NCBI RefSeq assembly: GCF_007970465.1
Contig: NZ_CP042429.1
Location: 2,604,001-2,668,000, forward strand
From: Corynebacterium nuruki S6-4
GTDB lineage: Bacteria; Actinomycetota; Actinomycetes; Mycobacteriales; Mycobacteriaceae
Length of the DNA: 64,000 nucleotides
Direction of reading: 5' to 3'
Shown piece after piece: positions 22,443-32,274 of this stretch; the stretch's first letter is position 1; each line of letters opens with the position of its first letter. The notes beneath the pieces were generated by a model. The model saw only the letters and a program-made list of their open reading frames with translations. It did not search any database and was not told where the DNA came from. The translations under genes were made by a program, and so were the position numbers.

Positions 22443-23765
22443 CTAGATGTGCAGGTCCGACTTCTCCACCGATTTGGGGACGAGCAGCACCGCGACCAGC
22501 GAGATGAGGCACATGGCGCCGAGGTAGAGGCCGATGGTCCAGGACTCCCCGGTACCGTCGAGGATCATCTGCGCGAAGGTGGAGGCGAAGGCGCCACCGA
22601 GGATCGAGCCGAGCGCGTAGCCGATCGAGGTGCCCGAGTAGCGCACGTCGGCGGGGAACATCTCGGCGTACAGCGCCGACTGGGGGGCGTAGGAGGGTGC
22701 CAGGCCGACGGTGAGGACGACGATGGCGACGGTCATCATCGCCGTGGTGCCGTGGTCGATGAACCACCACATCGGCACGACCCAGGCGATGAGCAGCACA
22801 TAGCCGATGGCGAAGGTGGTCCGGCGACCGATCCGGTCGCTGATCCAGCCGCTGTAGACCGTCAGGACCAGCCAGCTGACGCCACCGATGATGGCGGCGA
22901 TGAGGGTCTGGGATTTCTCCATGCCGAGGTTCTTCGCCCCGTAGGAGGAGAAGAAGGCGATGATCATGTAGCCGGTCGCGTTGTTGCCGGCGAAGATGAG
23001 CGCGGCGAGCAGGACGTTCTTCCAGTGGTCGCGGAACAGCCGGCCGAGCGGGGCGGAGGCGTCCTTCTGCCGGGCCTGCATGTCCAGGTACACCGGGGAC
23101 TCGTCGACGCTGCGGCGGATCAGGTAACCGACGACGATGAGGACCAGGGAGGACAGGAACGGGATCCGCCAGCCCCAGGACTGGAAGTCATCCTCGGACA
23201 GCGACCTGGTGAGGATGTACATGAACGAGGTCGCCAGGATCAGGCCGAGGGGCACACCGATCTGCGGGTAGGAGCCGAAGAGACCGCGCCTGTCCCGCGG
23301 GGCGTGCTCGACGGACATGAGGGCGGCGCCGCCCCATTCGCCGCCGGCGGAGAAGCCCTGCAGGATCCGCAGCAGGATCAGCAGCACCGGGGCGGCCACC
23401 CCGATCGTCCCGTAGGTCGGCAGGACGCCGATCAGCGCGGTCGCCGCGCCCATCCCCACCAGGGTGACGACGAGGATCACCTTGCGTCCGTACCGGTCAC
23501 CGAGGTGGCCGGCCAGGATCGCACCGAGCGGGCGGAACAGGAAGCTGATGCCGATGGAGGCCCAGGAGAAGATCTGGGCGAGCGAGTCGCTGCCGACCGG
23601 CTCGAAGAACAGCGGGGCGAAGATGAACGCGGCCGCCTGGGCGTAGATGAAGAAGTCGTACCACTCGATGGTGGTGCCGACGAGGGTGCCGGCGAGGACG
23701 CGCCGCTCCTCGGCGGTGCGTCGTGCGGGCACGGTGCCCGGTCGGTCGGAGGTCTGAGTAGCCAC
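22443..23765 (-). CDS. MFS permease of the metabolite:H+ symporter (MHS) family
   Basis: A 440-residue, 12-helix symporter. It shows MHS hallmarks: GTTIEWYDFFIYAQAAAF in helix 1, FRPLGAILAGHLGDRYGRK, and ILQGFSAGGEWGGAALMSVEH. Relatives take up citrate, 2-oxoglutarate, proline/betaine or shikimate; the substrate here cannot be assigned. GTG at 23765 is used since GGGAGG lies seven bases upstream. A longer reading would translate the tandem repeat region upstream. It interrupts the otherwise conserved def/DUF3263 neighbourhood, suggesting insertion of this gene in the lineage. Confidence 0.85.
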   Translation of the reverse strand: MATQTSDRPGTVPARRTAEERRVLAGTLVGTTIEWYDFFIYAQAAAFIFAPLFFEPVGSDSLAQIFSWASIGISFLFRPLGAILAGHLGDRYGRKVILVVTLVGMGAATALIGVLPTYGTIGVAAPVLLILLRILQGFSAGGEWGGAALMSVEHAPRDRRGLFGSYPQIGVPLGLILATSFMYILTRSLSEDDFQSWGWRIPFLSSLVLIVVGYLIRRSVDESPVYLDMQARQKDASAPLGRLFRDHWKNVLLAALIFAGNNATGYMIIAFFSSYGAKNLGMEKSQTLIAAIIGGVSWLVLTVYSGWISDRIGRRTTFAIGYVLLIAWVVPMWWFIDHGTTAMMTVAIVVLTVGLAPSYAPQSALYAEMFPADVRYSGTSIGYALGSILGGAFASTFAQMILDGTGESWTIGLYLGAMCLISLVAVLLVPKSVEKSDLHI

Positions 23766-23790
23766 GGGGGCCTCCCTGGGAGTAATAGGT

Positions 23791-23826
23791 ACTGACAGGT
23801 GGACTGGCAGGTGGACTGACAGGTGG
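23791..23826. repeat. 12-bp tandem repeat upstream of the MHS permease
   Basis: Three copies of ACTG(A/G)CAGGTGG lie head to tail, followed by a partly matching AGACAGGTCAGGTGG. They are in the region between the permease start and DUF3263 and could be regulator sites or simple slippage repeats. Confidence 0.8.
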
Positions 23827-23914
23827 AGACAGGTCAGGTGGACCAGAAGGACTGTACCGGCTGCAGTCACGCTGTGCGGGGGTATCCACCAAGCCGGGGG
23901 ATACGATGACCGGC

Positions 23915-24130
23915 ATGGTGGATCTGACGGACCGTGAGCGGGCGATGCTGGAGTTCGAGCATGCGTGGTGGCACACCGAAGGGGCGAAGGAGGAGGAGAT
24001 CAGGCGCCGGTTCGGGGTGGAGCCGGTGCGCTATTTCCAGCAGCTCAACCGGCTGATCGAGCGTCCGGAGGCGGCGGCGGCGGACCCGGTCCTGGTCCGG
24101 ACGCTGCTGGCACGCCGGGATGATGCCTGA
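23915..24130 (+). CDS. DUF3263 family protein
   Basis: A 71-residue protein with a short helical fold (LTDRERAMLEFEHAWWHTEG, IRRRFGVEPVRYFQQLNRL), conserved in actinobacteria next to def (Rv0430 in M. tuberculosis). It looks like a small helix-turn-helix protein (IRRRFGVEPVRYFQ), but its role is not established. ATG at 23915 is chosen because TACGAT lies exactly 7 nt upstream, a leaderless arrangement; an in-frame ATG nine bases earlier overlaps that box. Confidence 0.85.
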   Translation: MVDLTDRERAMLEFEHAWWHTEGAKEEEIRRRFGVEPVRYFQQLNRLIERPEAAAADPVLVRTLLARRDDA

Positions 24131-24260
24131 CCGGCCCTGTCCCGGGCACCCGGTGGTCTAGGATGTCTGTCGTCGCAGCAGGCCCGCAGCACGTCCGACC
24201 GGCCCTGTTGTTTTTGTGACTGGTGTGACTGAAGTGATGGATGACGTTAGGATGGACCCC

Positions 24261-25136
24261 GTGACTGAGCAGAACCGACCCCGACACTCACTCCCCGACA
24301 GTGAGGACGGCAACGCCTCCTACGACGACGAGTTCGCCTTCGCCGAGCCCGCCGCCGGCCCCGGGGGCGCCCACAGCGCCGGGGCGGCCGCCGCCGGGGC
24401 AGCAGGCGCGGCTGGTGCTGCCGGAGCCGCAGGGGCAGCGGGTGCCGCCGGGGCAGCGCCTGCCGACGCGCCGGGGAAGCAGGGCCCGCCGCTGCGCGGC
24501 CTCGCCATGATCCTCACGGCCGTCGCGGTCGTCCTCATCGCCTGGGGCGCCTACTCCATCTTCTCCGGTGGTGACGACGATGACTCGGACACCACCGCCG
24601 CAGGCACCTCCGCCGCGACCGCCCCGGCCGCGCCCGCCGGGGGACAGCCGGGCGCCGGCGCCCCGACCGCACAGTCCGGGACACCGGGAGCCGGCGCCCC
24701 CGGTGCCGACCGGCCGGGCGCTGCCCCGGATGCGGCGTCCGGCGCCCCGGCCGCACCCGCCGCCGGTGCCGCACCGCAGGGCGGCGGCAACGCCTCCCCC
24801 GGCGCCGTCGACCGGAAGACACCGGTGACCGTACTCAACAACAGTGGCCAGGCCCTGGCCAAGGACGCCACCGCCGACATCCGCGGCAGGCAGTGGACGA
24901 ACACCGGCTACGGCAACCTGCAGGGCCGGATCGAGGGCATCAGTGAGGAATCCCGGGTCTACTACCCGGAGGGCGACGCCACCGCACAGGCCGCCGCCGA
25001 GGAACTCGCCGGCGAACTCGGGATCTCCGCGCAGGCCGGGAACCACGACTACTACGATCGCTTCCGGTCGGCGGACATCCGCGAGGGCGCCAAGGCCGAC
25101 GGTGTGGTCGTCGTCCTCACCCAGCCGCTCCGGTAG
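24261..25136 (+). CDS. Membrane-anchored LytR C-terminal domain protein
   Basis: A 291-residue protein. An acidic N-terminus and an Ala-Gly repeat (about residues 35-70) precede one membrane helix ([22 protein letters not shown]). A long Ala/Pro/Gly-rich extracytoplasmic linker follows, and then a LytR_C domain ([10 protein letters not shown] ... [20 protein letters not shown] ... GVVVVL). It matches Rv0431 in order. LytR_C domains are found in wall-associated proteins; the exact role is unknown. GTG 24261 is preferred because TAGGAT lies exactly 7 nt upstream; ATG 24252 would overlap that -10 box. Confidence 0.8.
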   Translation: MTEQNRPRHSLPDSEDGNASYDDEFAFAEPAAGPGGAHSAGAAAAGAAGAAGAAGAAGAAGAAGAAPADAPGKQGPPLRGLAMILTAVAVVLIAWGAYSIFSGGDDDDSDTTAAGTSAATAPAAPAGGQPGAGAPTAQSGTPGAGAPGADRPGAAPDAASGAPAAPAAGAAPQGGGNASPGAVDRKTPVTVLNNSGQALAKDATADIRGRQWTNTGYGNLQGRIEGISEESRVYYPEGDATAQAAAEELAGELGISAQAGNHDYYDRFRSADIREGAKADGVVVVLTQPLR

Positions 25137-25171
25137 CGCCACCGGTCCGGGGATGCCGTAGTATCCATCCC

Positions 25172-26356
25172 ATGGATTTCCCGGGCTCAGCACCGACGGT
25201 CGGCATCGAGTGGGAGGTCGCGCTCGTCGACCCGGAGACCCGGGACCTCGTCCCGAAGGCCCCGGAACTCATGGCGGAGCTCGACCGCCGCCATCCCGGC
25301 CACACCGTCACCCGGGAGTTCCTCGCGAACACCGTGGAGATGGTCACCGGCGTCCACGAGACGGTCCCGGGGGCGGTCGAGGACCTGCGTGGTCAACTCC
25401 GGAAGATCATGACGGTCGCCGACGACCTGGGGGTGCAGATCTTCTCCGCCGGGACCCATCCGTTCGCCCACTGGGGTGACCAGGTGCTCAGCGAGAAGCA
25501 GAGCTACAACGAGATCATCGAACGGACCCAGTACTGGGGACGCCAGATGCTCATCTGGGGCATCCACGTCCACGTCGGTGTCGCCGACCGCGACCGGGTC
25601 TGGCCGATCATCAACGCGGTGATGACCCAGTACGCCCACGTGCTGGCACTGTCCGCCTCATCGCCGGCCTGGGAGGGGCTGGACACCGGCTACGCGTCCA
25701 ACCGGACCCTGCTCTACCAGCAGCTGCCGACCGCCGGTATGCCGTACCAGTTCCGCAGCTGGGAGGAGTGGGAGACCTTCAACGTCGACCAGGACCGCTC
25801 CGGGGTCATCAACCACACCGGGTCGATGCACTTCGACGTGCGCCCCTCGAAGTACGGCACCGTCGAGGTCCGGTTCGCCGACGCCACGATGGAGGTGTGG
25901 GAGGTCGGTGCCGTCGCCGCCTTCATCCACTGCCTCATCGTCCACTACGACCGGGAGTGGGAGGCCGGGCACGAGCTGCCGACCCTGCAGCCGTGGCACG
26001 TCGCCGAGAACAAGTGGCGCGGTGCCCGGTACGGGCTGGAGGCACTCATCATCACCGACCGGGACACCACCGAGCGGTGGATCGCCGAGGACATCGCGGA
26101 CTGGGTCGACCGGTTGACCCCGGTCGCCGAGGACCTGGGCTGCGCCGCGGAGCTCGCCGACGTCCGCCGGATCGTCGCTCGGGGCGGGGACTACGCACTG
26201 CAGCGCGCGGCGGCGCGGAAAGCGGGGGCGGCGCTGGAGCCCGGCGTCCGGACGCGCGGGGACGCCGGGGCGGAGCAGGGCTTCACCCAGCCGGAGGCGT
26301 GGGTCGCCGCCGTGGACCTGACGGTGGACGCGCTGCGGAAGTCGCTGGAGGGCTAG
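25172..26356 (+). CDS. Carboxylate-amine ligase, GCS2 family (YbdK/Rv0433-like)
   Basis: A 394-residue ATP-grasp-like glutamate-cysteine ligase family 2 protein. Conserved segments include [50 protein letters not shown] and [14 protein letters not shown]. Members have weak glutamate-cysteine ligase activity in vitro, but mycolata use mycothiol, so the true substrate is uncertain. A -10 TAGTAT lies exactly 7 nt before the ATG (leaderless). Position after the LytR_C gene matches Rv0433. Confidence 0.88.
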   Translation: MDFPGSAPTVGIEWEVALVDPETRDLVPKAPELMAELDRRHPGHTVTREFLANTVEMVTGVHETVPGAVEDLRGQLRKIMTVADDLGVQIFSAGTHPFAHWGDQVLSEKQSYNEIIERTQYWGRQMLIWGIHVHVGVADRDRVWPIINAVMTQYAHVLALSASSPAWEGLDTGYASNRTLLYQQLPTAGMPYQFRSWEEWETFNVDQDRSGVINHTGSMHFDVRPSKYGTVEVRFADATMEVWEVGAVAAFIHCLIVHYDREWEAGHELPTLQPWHVAENKWRGARYGLEALIITDRDTTERWIAEDIADWVDRLTPVAEDLGCAAELADVRRIVARGGDYALQRAAARKAGAALEPGVRTRGDAGAEQGFTQPEAWVAAVDLTVDALRKSLEG

Positions 26357-26771
26357 CCGGGCCGGTCGGGGCTGGCCGGCTCGGTCGGGGCTGGCCGCGG
26401 TGGTCGCCGTCCCGGCGGACACGGATGTCGGGTTCACGAGCCGGGAGGTCGGCCGTGTTCCGGCGCGGTCGGGTTCGCGAACCGAGGTGCCGCCTGAGGA
26501 CCCGAAACCACCTGTCGGTTCGTTCCGCGGACATCGGGGTCAGCGGCGGTGTCAGTGCCGGGGTCTGTGTCTGTGTCGGTGCCGGGTGTGTCACGACCGG
26601 GTGGTCCGACGCTCCGGGACCACCCGGTCGACGGACACCTGCCCACCACCGCTCCCGCACACCGGAAAACGTCACCTCCGGGGGTACGTTTCCGGGGCGG
26701 ACGCGTACCTCAGGAGGTGACGATTTCGTGGTGGGGTGGCCGGTGGGGTGGCGGGATCGGCGTCCCGCGTC
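26357..26771. other. Non-coding interval between convergent genes
   Basis: No credible gene is seen in these 415 bases. The first part has two near-identical copies of a CGGTCGGGGCTGGCCG-like unit (about 26364-26397). The distal part holds a large interrupted inverted repeat, listed separately. The middle is GC-rich low-complexity sequence. Confidence 0.6.
26665..26727. terminator. Large interrupted inverted repeat, probable terminator of the LeuA-domain gene
   Basis: Outer arms of 15 bases (26665-26679 and 26713-26727) pair with one mismatch. Symmetrical 3-base internal loops follow, then 6-bp inner arms (GGTACG 26683-26688, CGTACC 26704-26709) and a 15-base loop. Read on the minus strand, the stem ends in a TTTT run, as expected for a terminator of the gene ending at 26772. 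The size and internal loop are more elaborate than an ordinary terminator. Confidence 0.55.
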
Positions 26772-27374
26772 CTAGCCGTGCAGCCGGGAGGCGGCGGAGG
26801 CCAGGGCGGAGGCGATGGAGGTCTCCCGGTCCGCCCCGAAGCCGACGGCCCAGACCTTCTTGGTCTCGTGCTGCGTGTAGATGAAGGTCACGGTGGCCTC
26901 GAAGATGTCGTACTGGTGGAACTCGAGGATCTCCACCCGGCGACCGTGGTCGGCGAGGATCTGGGTCATGGCGCTCGCGGCACCCGTCGCGGTGACGGAG
27001 ACGCGGGTTGTCACACCCTCGCGCAGGCCGGTGACCGCCATCTCGTAGCTCTTGCGGCCGGCGGGCAGCCGAGTGGCGAGCAGGGCGTCCACCCGGATCG
27101 TGTCGGGGGCGTAGGTGTTGACGAAGGCCCGCCATTCCATGCCGCGCGCCTCCTGGCGCATGCCGGCCGGAAGGCGGCGGCCGAACCGGGCGCGGAACGG
27201 GTCCTCGGCGAAGGTGCGGGTGCGTCGCTGCTCGACGCGGGGTGTGGGGCGGCTGTCGCGGTAGGTGACGGCGGTGGAACGCCGGCGGGCCGGCCGTTCG
27301 GTGTAGGCGGCCGGGGAGTGCGCGGCGGCCTCGTCCTCGGCGCGTGCGAAGCGGATCAGAGTGGTGGATGACAT
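26772..27374 (-). CDS. Stand-alone 2-isopropylmalate synthase regulatory (LeuA dimer) domain protein
   Basis: A protein of about 200 residues. Its last 100 resemble the C-terminal allosteric domain of LeuA (MAVTGLREGVTTRVSVTAT, AMTQILADHGRRVEILEFHQ, KVWAVGFGADRETSIASAL), with no catalytic TIM barrel. The N-terminal half is basic and low in predicted structure. It could bind leucine or modulate LeuA by mixed dimers, but no such role is shown. The start is uncertain: ATG 27374 follows CAGGACAACCGG, and an upstream ATG at 27398 sits against a CATATT -10-like hexamer. About 220 bases upstream contain no supported gene, only a CCACCCGGGTGG palindrome (27509-27520). Confidence 0.7.
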   Translation of the reverse strand: MSSTTLIRFARAEDEAAAHSPAAYTERPARRRSTAVTYRDSRPTPRVEQRRTRTFAEDPFRARFGRRLPAGMRQEARGMEWRAFVNTYAPDTIRVDALLATRLPAGRKSYEMAVTGLREGVTTRVSVTATGAASAMTQILADHGRRVEILEFHQYDIFEATVTFIYTQHETKKVWAVGFGADRETSIASALASAASRLHG

Positions 27375-27595
27375 CCGGTTGTCCTGGTGCTCGAACATGA
27401 ATATGCGTTGCCCTTGTGCTGGTGAGTGTCGGTTGGATGTGTGGACCGACTCACCAGTGCGTCGAGATAAGCGCACCGACCCCGTGGTGGAGGGGTCAGT
27501 CCTGTCCTCCACCCGGGTGGGTTACTCGACGAAGGGAGATGTTCATGGCGACATATGTTAGTTCGGTCACGCCGTCAGGACAAATGCGGCGCGGG

Positions 27596-28981
27596 TTACC
27601 TGGTCGACCGGGCGAGGAACAGCAGTTCAGCGGTACCGACGTGGAAGATCTCATCGGGCGAGACGGACTCGTCCGCAGAGTGGATACGGCATGCGGGCTC
27701 CTCGATCCCGAACAGGGCGAGCTCGGCGTCCGGGTACTTCTCCAGCAGTGCATTGGACAGCGGGATGGAGCCGCCGGACCCGATCTGCGCGGTCTCCTCG
27801 GCGCCGTAGGCGTCCGCGAGGGACTGCATGAGCAGGGCGAGCGCCGGCCCCGAGGTGTCGGCGGAGAACGGGGACGCCAGGGTGTCCCGTTCGATGGTGA
27901 CCTTCGCGTGGCCGGGGACATGGGACTCGAGGTGACGGACGAGTGCGTCCTGTCCCTCCTTCGGGTCCATTCCCGGCGGGATACGGAGGCTCACGTGGGC
28001 GGCGGCGTGGCCGGGGACGGCGTTCACGGCGTCCGCCACGGTCAGTGAGTCGAGGCCGGTGACGGTGATGGACGGGCGGGCGACGGTGAGGTCGTTGGGC
28101 AGCAGACCCTGCGCCTCGCCGATGACGTCCACTCCGTCAAGCACGCCGGCGTCGCGGCGGAAGGTCTCGGGGTCGGGGCCGCGGCCCTCCCAACGGACGT
28201 CGGAGGTGAGACCGTCGACGGCCACGAGGCCGTTGTCGTCGTGCAGGGTGGACAGCAGCCTGATGAGTGCGAGCAGGGCGTCCGGCGCGGCGCCGCCGTA
28301 CTGTCCGGAGTGCATCGGCTGGTTCAGGGTGTCCACGGTGACGGTCACCGGGGCGGTGCCGCGCAGGGCGGTGGCGACGGCCGGGACTCCTTCGGCGTCG
28401 TTGCCAGAGTCGACGATGAGGAAGGTGTCGGCCGCGAAGAGCTCCGGCTGTGCGTCGAGCAGGTCCTCGAGTCCGTAGCCGCCGCGCTCCTCGGAGCCCT
28501 CGACGACCACGCGGACGCCGATCTTCGGGTCATCGGGACCGGTCAGCTCGTTGAGGATGCGCAGCACCGCCAGGTGCAGGACGACGTGGCCCTTGCAGTC
28601 GGCGGCGCCGCGGCCGTACCAGCGACCGTCGCGTTCGGTGAGCTCCCACGGCGAGGAGGTCCAGTTGTCGACGTCGGTGGCCGGCTGCACGTCGTAGTGG
28701 GAGTAGAGCAGGACGGTCGGCTGGCCCTCGTCGGGTTCGCGCAGGCCGATGACGGTCGTCGAGCCGTCGCTGGTCTCGTGGGCCTCGACGGGGACGCCGA
28801 CCTCGCGGAAGGCGTTGACGACCCAGTCGGAGGCGCCGGCGTTGTCGGCCTCGAGTCCGGGGGTGGAGTGGACGGAGCGGTAGGCGACCAGTTCGCCGAG
28901 GGCCTGCCGGATGAACGGCATCTGGGCGGCCATCGCCTCACGGGCGGCGTCCGGGGTCAGGGAGGGGAGGGTAGCGGTCAT
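27596..28981 (-). CDS. M20 family metallopeptidase (dipeptidase)
   Basis: A 461-residue zinc-dependent peptidase of the ArgE/DapE/CNDP-like group. Metal-binding motifs are visible: LLYSHYDVQP with the first ligands, YGRGAADCKGH, VVEGSEERGG with the catalytic glutamate, and SGGSIP plus a C-terminal HSADESV. The lid domain lies between. Relatives cleave dipeptides in the cytoplasm. A -10 TACCCT exactly 7 nt upstream indicates a leaderless mRNA. It diverges from groEL; the 300-base region between them holds an 11-bp tandem repeat and the groEL control region. Confidence 0.9.
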   Translation of the reverse strand: MTATLPSLTPDAAREAMAAQMPFIRQALGELVAYRSVHSTPGLEADNAGASDWVVNAFREVGVPVEAHETSDGSTTVIGLREPDEGQPTVLLYSHYDVQPATDVDNWTSSPWELTERDGRWYGRGAADCKGHVVLHLAVLRILNELTGPDDPKIGVRVVVEGSEERGGYGLEDLLDAQPELFAADTFLIVDSGNDAEGVPAVATALRGTAPVTVTVDTLNQPMHSGQYGGAAPDALLALIRLLSTLHDDNGLVAVDGLTSDVRWEGRGPDPETFRRDAGVLDGVDVIGEAQGLLPNDLTVARPSITVTGLDSLTVADAVNAVPGHAAAHVSLRIPPGMDPKEGQDALVRHLESHVPGHAKVTIERDTLASPFSADTSGPALALLMQSLADAYGAEETAQIGSGGSIPLSNALLEKYPDAELALFGIEEPACRIHSADESVSPDEIFHVGTAELLFLARSTR

Positions 28982-29002
28982 GGCCGACAGGGTACCCGCC
29001 CT

Positions 29003-29057
29003 ACCGGACACCGACCGGACACCGACCGGACACCGACCGGACGCTGCCTGGACGCTG
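29003..29057. repeat. 11-bp tandem repeat between the M20 gene and groEL
   Basis: Three exact copies of ACCGGACACCG are followed by two diverged copies (ACCGGACGCTG, CCTGGACGCTG). The array lies just upstream of both divergent promoters. Confidence 0.85.
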
Positions 29058-29083
29058 CCCGGTGGGTGGCCGTCCGACACTCC

Positions 29084-29147
29084 TTGCACTCGACGGGTGA
29101 GACTGCTAGAAACGGGGGTGTTAGCACTTGCCCAATCAGAGTGCCAG
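29084..29147 (+). promoter_or_regulatory. groEL promoter and CIRCE operator
   Basis: A -35 TTGCAC (29084-29089) and -10 TAGAAA (29107-29112) are separated by 17 bases. Directly after lies a CIRCE element at 29121-29147, TTAGCACTT-N9-GAGTGCCAG, versus the consensus TTAGCACTC-N9-GAGTGCTAA (three mismatches in total). The operator covers the expected transcription start, as for HrcA repression. hrcA is not in the window. Confidence 0.85.
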
Positions 29148-29187
29148 CACCGAAGAATTTCAGACTGATCAACACCAGCCGCAGTGA

Positions 29188-30927
<1,740 letters not shown>

Positions 30928-30952
30928 TCCCGCTCACGTTCCCCGTGCGTAC

Positions 30953-30984
30953 CCCCCGACAGCAACCCCGCTGCCGGGGGTTTC
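30953..30984 (+). terminator. Terminator after groEL
   Basis: CCCCCG-A-CAGC pairs with GCTG-C-CGGGGG around an AACCCC loop and is followed by TTT. It starts 25 bases after the groEL stop. Confidence 0.8.
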
Positions 30985-31061
30985 CCGTACGGGGGTTGTA
31001 TCGGGTCAGAAACCGTTGTTACCCTGTGCGGTGACGGCCCCGGGACCGGGGCCCGGAAGTC

Positions 31062-31097
31062 TCACGAACCTCAGGAATCTGACGAACCTGACGAACA
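31062..31097. repeat. 9-bp repeats in the leader of the PorH-like gene
   Basis: Four consecutive 9-bp units (TCACGAACC, TCAGGAATC, TGACGAACC, TGACGAACA) end just before the AAGGAG ribosome binding site. A promoter candidate lies upstream: -35 TTGTAT 30996-31001 and -10 TACCCT 31020-31025. Confidence 0.65.
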
Positions 31098-31111
31098 AGG
31101 AGTACATCACC

Positions 31112-31252
31112 ATGGATCTGTCCGCTCTGACTGAGCTCTTCGGCAATCTGGCCGGTTTCTTCGGCGGTTTCAAGGACGTCTTCAGCGGCCTGGGCGCCAT
31201 CTTCGAGAACGGCGCCGCGCTGTCCTCCGGCTCCGAGGGTGCCGCCGAGTAG
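31112..31252 (+). CDS. PorH-like micro-porin
   Basis: A 46-residue amphipathic peptide starting MDLSALTELFGNL and rich in Phe, Gly and Leu, with an acidic C-terminus. It has no signal peptide. Corynebacterial PorH (57 residues) also begins MDLS, lacks a signal peptide, and forms the cell-wall channel of the mycolate outer membrane together with PorA. In C. glutamicum porH-porA lie between groEL2 and ppk2, exactly the position here. Only one such peptide is visible, not two. Serines that could be O-mycoloylated are present (Ser4, Ser25, and Ser38, Ser39 and Ser41 near the C-terminus). AAGGAG lies about 10 bases upstream. Exact identity, PorH or a PorA/PorH-like single component, is uncertain. 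Confidence 0.75.
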   Translation: MDLSALTELFGNLAGFFGGFKDVFSGLGAIFENGAALSSGSEGAAE

Positions 31253-31270
31253 ACCGGCGTCCCGATCCGC

Positions 31271-31294
31271 ACAGCCCGGCCCCGGCCGGGCTGT
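31271..31294 (+). terminator. Hairpin terminator after the PorH-like gene
   Basis: A perfect 10-bp stem, ACAGCCCGGC/GCCGGGCTGT, with a 4-base loop lies 18 bases after the stop. Only a short TTT follows, six bases later. Confidence 0.65.
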
Positions 31295-31367
31295 CCGGCG
31301 TTTCAGGGGGTGACGGCGGGGGAACGGACGACCGGTGCGGGGACGGTCCAGCCACTAGACTGGGGTC

Positions 31368-32273
31368 ATGGCAGAGAACAAGGGTGACAACCAGGAGTTC
31401 CACATCGTCGATCTGGCGGCCACCGAGGGGTACCTCGTGGACGACTCCGACGAGGATGACCCGGTGCTGATCACCCCCGACGGACATCGTGTCGACACGT
31501 GGCGGGAGAACTACCCCTACGACGAGCGCATGAGCCGCGAGGAGTACGAGACCACCAAGCGTGCCCTCCAGATCGAGCTGCTGAAGTGGCAGAACTGGAC
31601 CAAGGAGACGGGCCAGAAGCACATCATCCTGTTCGAGGGACGGGACGCCGCCGGCAAGGGCGGCACCATCAAGCGCTTCAACGAGCACCTCAATCCCCGT
31701 GGTGCCCGCACGGTCGCGCTGGAGAAGCCCAGCCCCCGTGAGTCCACCTCCTGGTACTTCCAGCGCTACATCCAGAACTTCCCGTGCGGCGGCGAGATCG
31801 TCTTCTTCGACCGCTCCTGGTACAACCGCTCGGGGGTGGAACGCGTCATGGGGTTCTGCACCAACGAGCAGCACGCCGAGTTCCTGCGCGAGGTGCCGAT
31901 GCTCGAGAACATGATCATGGGTTCCGGGATCAGCCTCACCAAGCTGTGGTTCTCGGTGACGCAGAAGGAGCAGCGCACCCGGTTCGCCATCCGTCAGGTC
32001 GACCCGGTCCGGCAGTGGAAGCTGTCGCCGATGGACCTGGCCTCCCTCGACAAGTGGGACGACTACACCCGCGCCAAGGAAGAGCAGTTCCGGTACACGG
32101 ACACGAACGAGTCCCCCTGGATCACCATCAAGTCGAACGACAAGAAGCGGGCCCGGATCAACGCGATGCGCTACGTGCTGAGCAAGTTCGACTACACCGG
32201 CAAGGACCACGAGGTCGTCGGTGAGCCCGACCCGAAGATCGTCAAGCGGGGCCGCGACCAGATCGGCGACTAG
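31368..32273 (+). CDS. ppk2: Polyphosphate kinase 2 (PPK2)
   Basis: Transfers phosphate between polyphosphate and nucleotides. The 301-residue one-domain PPK2 has Walker A FEGRDAAGKGGTIKRF, the lid region NPRGARTVALEKPS, Walker B VFFDRSWYNRSGVERVM and the C-terminal SPWITIKSNDKKRARINAM. Single-domain members are usually class I (NDP-phosphorylating). A TAGACT -10 lies 6 nt before the ATG (leaderless). The TAG stop is part of the ACTAGC target copy flanking the IS element, so the insertion sits immediately after the stop codon and the protein is intact. Confidence 0.94.
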   Translation: MAENKGDNQEFHIVDLAATEGYLVDDSDEDDPVLITPDGHRVDTWRENYPYDERMSREEYETTKRALQIELLKWQNWTKETGQKHIILFEGRDAAGKGGTIKRFNEHLNPRGARTVALEKPSPRESTSWYFQRYIQNFPCGGEIVFFDRSWYNRSGVERVMGFCTNEQHAEFLREVPMLENMIMGSGISLTKLWFSVTQKEQRTRFAIRQVDPVRQWKLSPMDLASLDKWDDYTRAKEEQFRYTDTNESPWITIKSNDKKRARINAMRYVLSKFDYTGKDHEVVGEPDPKIVKRGRDQIGD

Positions 32274-32274
32274 C
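32269..32274. repeat. Left 6-bp target-site duplication of the IS481-family element
   Basis: ACTAGC, fitting the NCTAGN target described for IS481. It contains the ppk2 stop codon. The matching copy is at 33383-33388. Confidence 0.75.

Noticed and set aside
24205..24240. GlxR/CRP site in TGTGAC-TGTGAC sequence
   Set aside because: The two TGTGA units are direct, not inverted, so they do not fit TGTGA-N6-TCACA.
27416..28048. Plus-strand gene overlapping the M20 peptidase
   Set aside because: It runs antisense through the conserved peptidase gene; no ribosome binding site or motif supports it.
29003..29057. CRISPR array
   Set aside because: Units are 11 bp with no spacers, and no cas genes are nearby.
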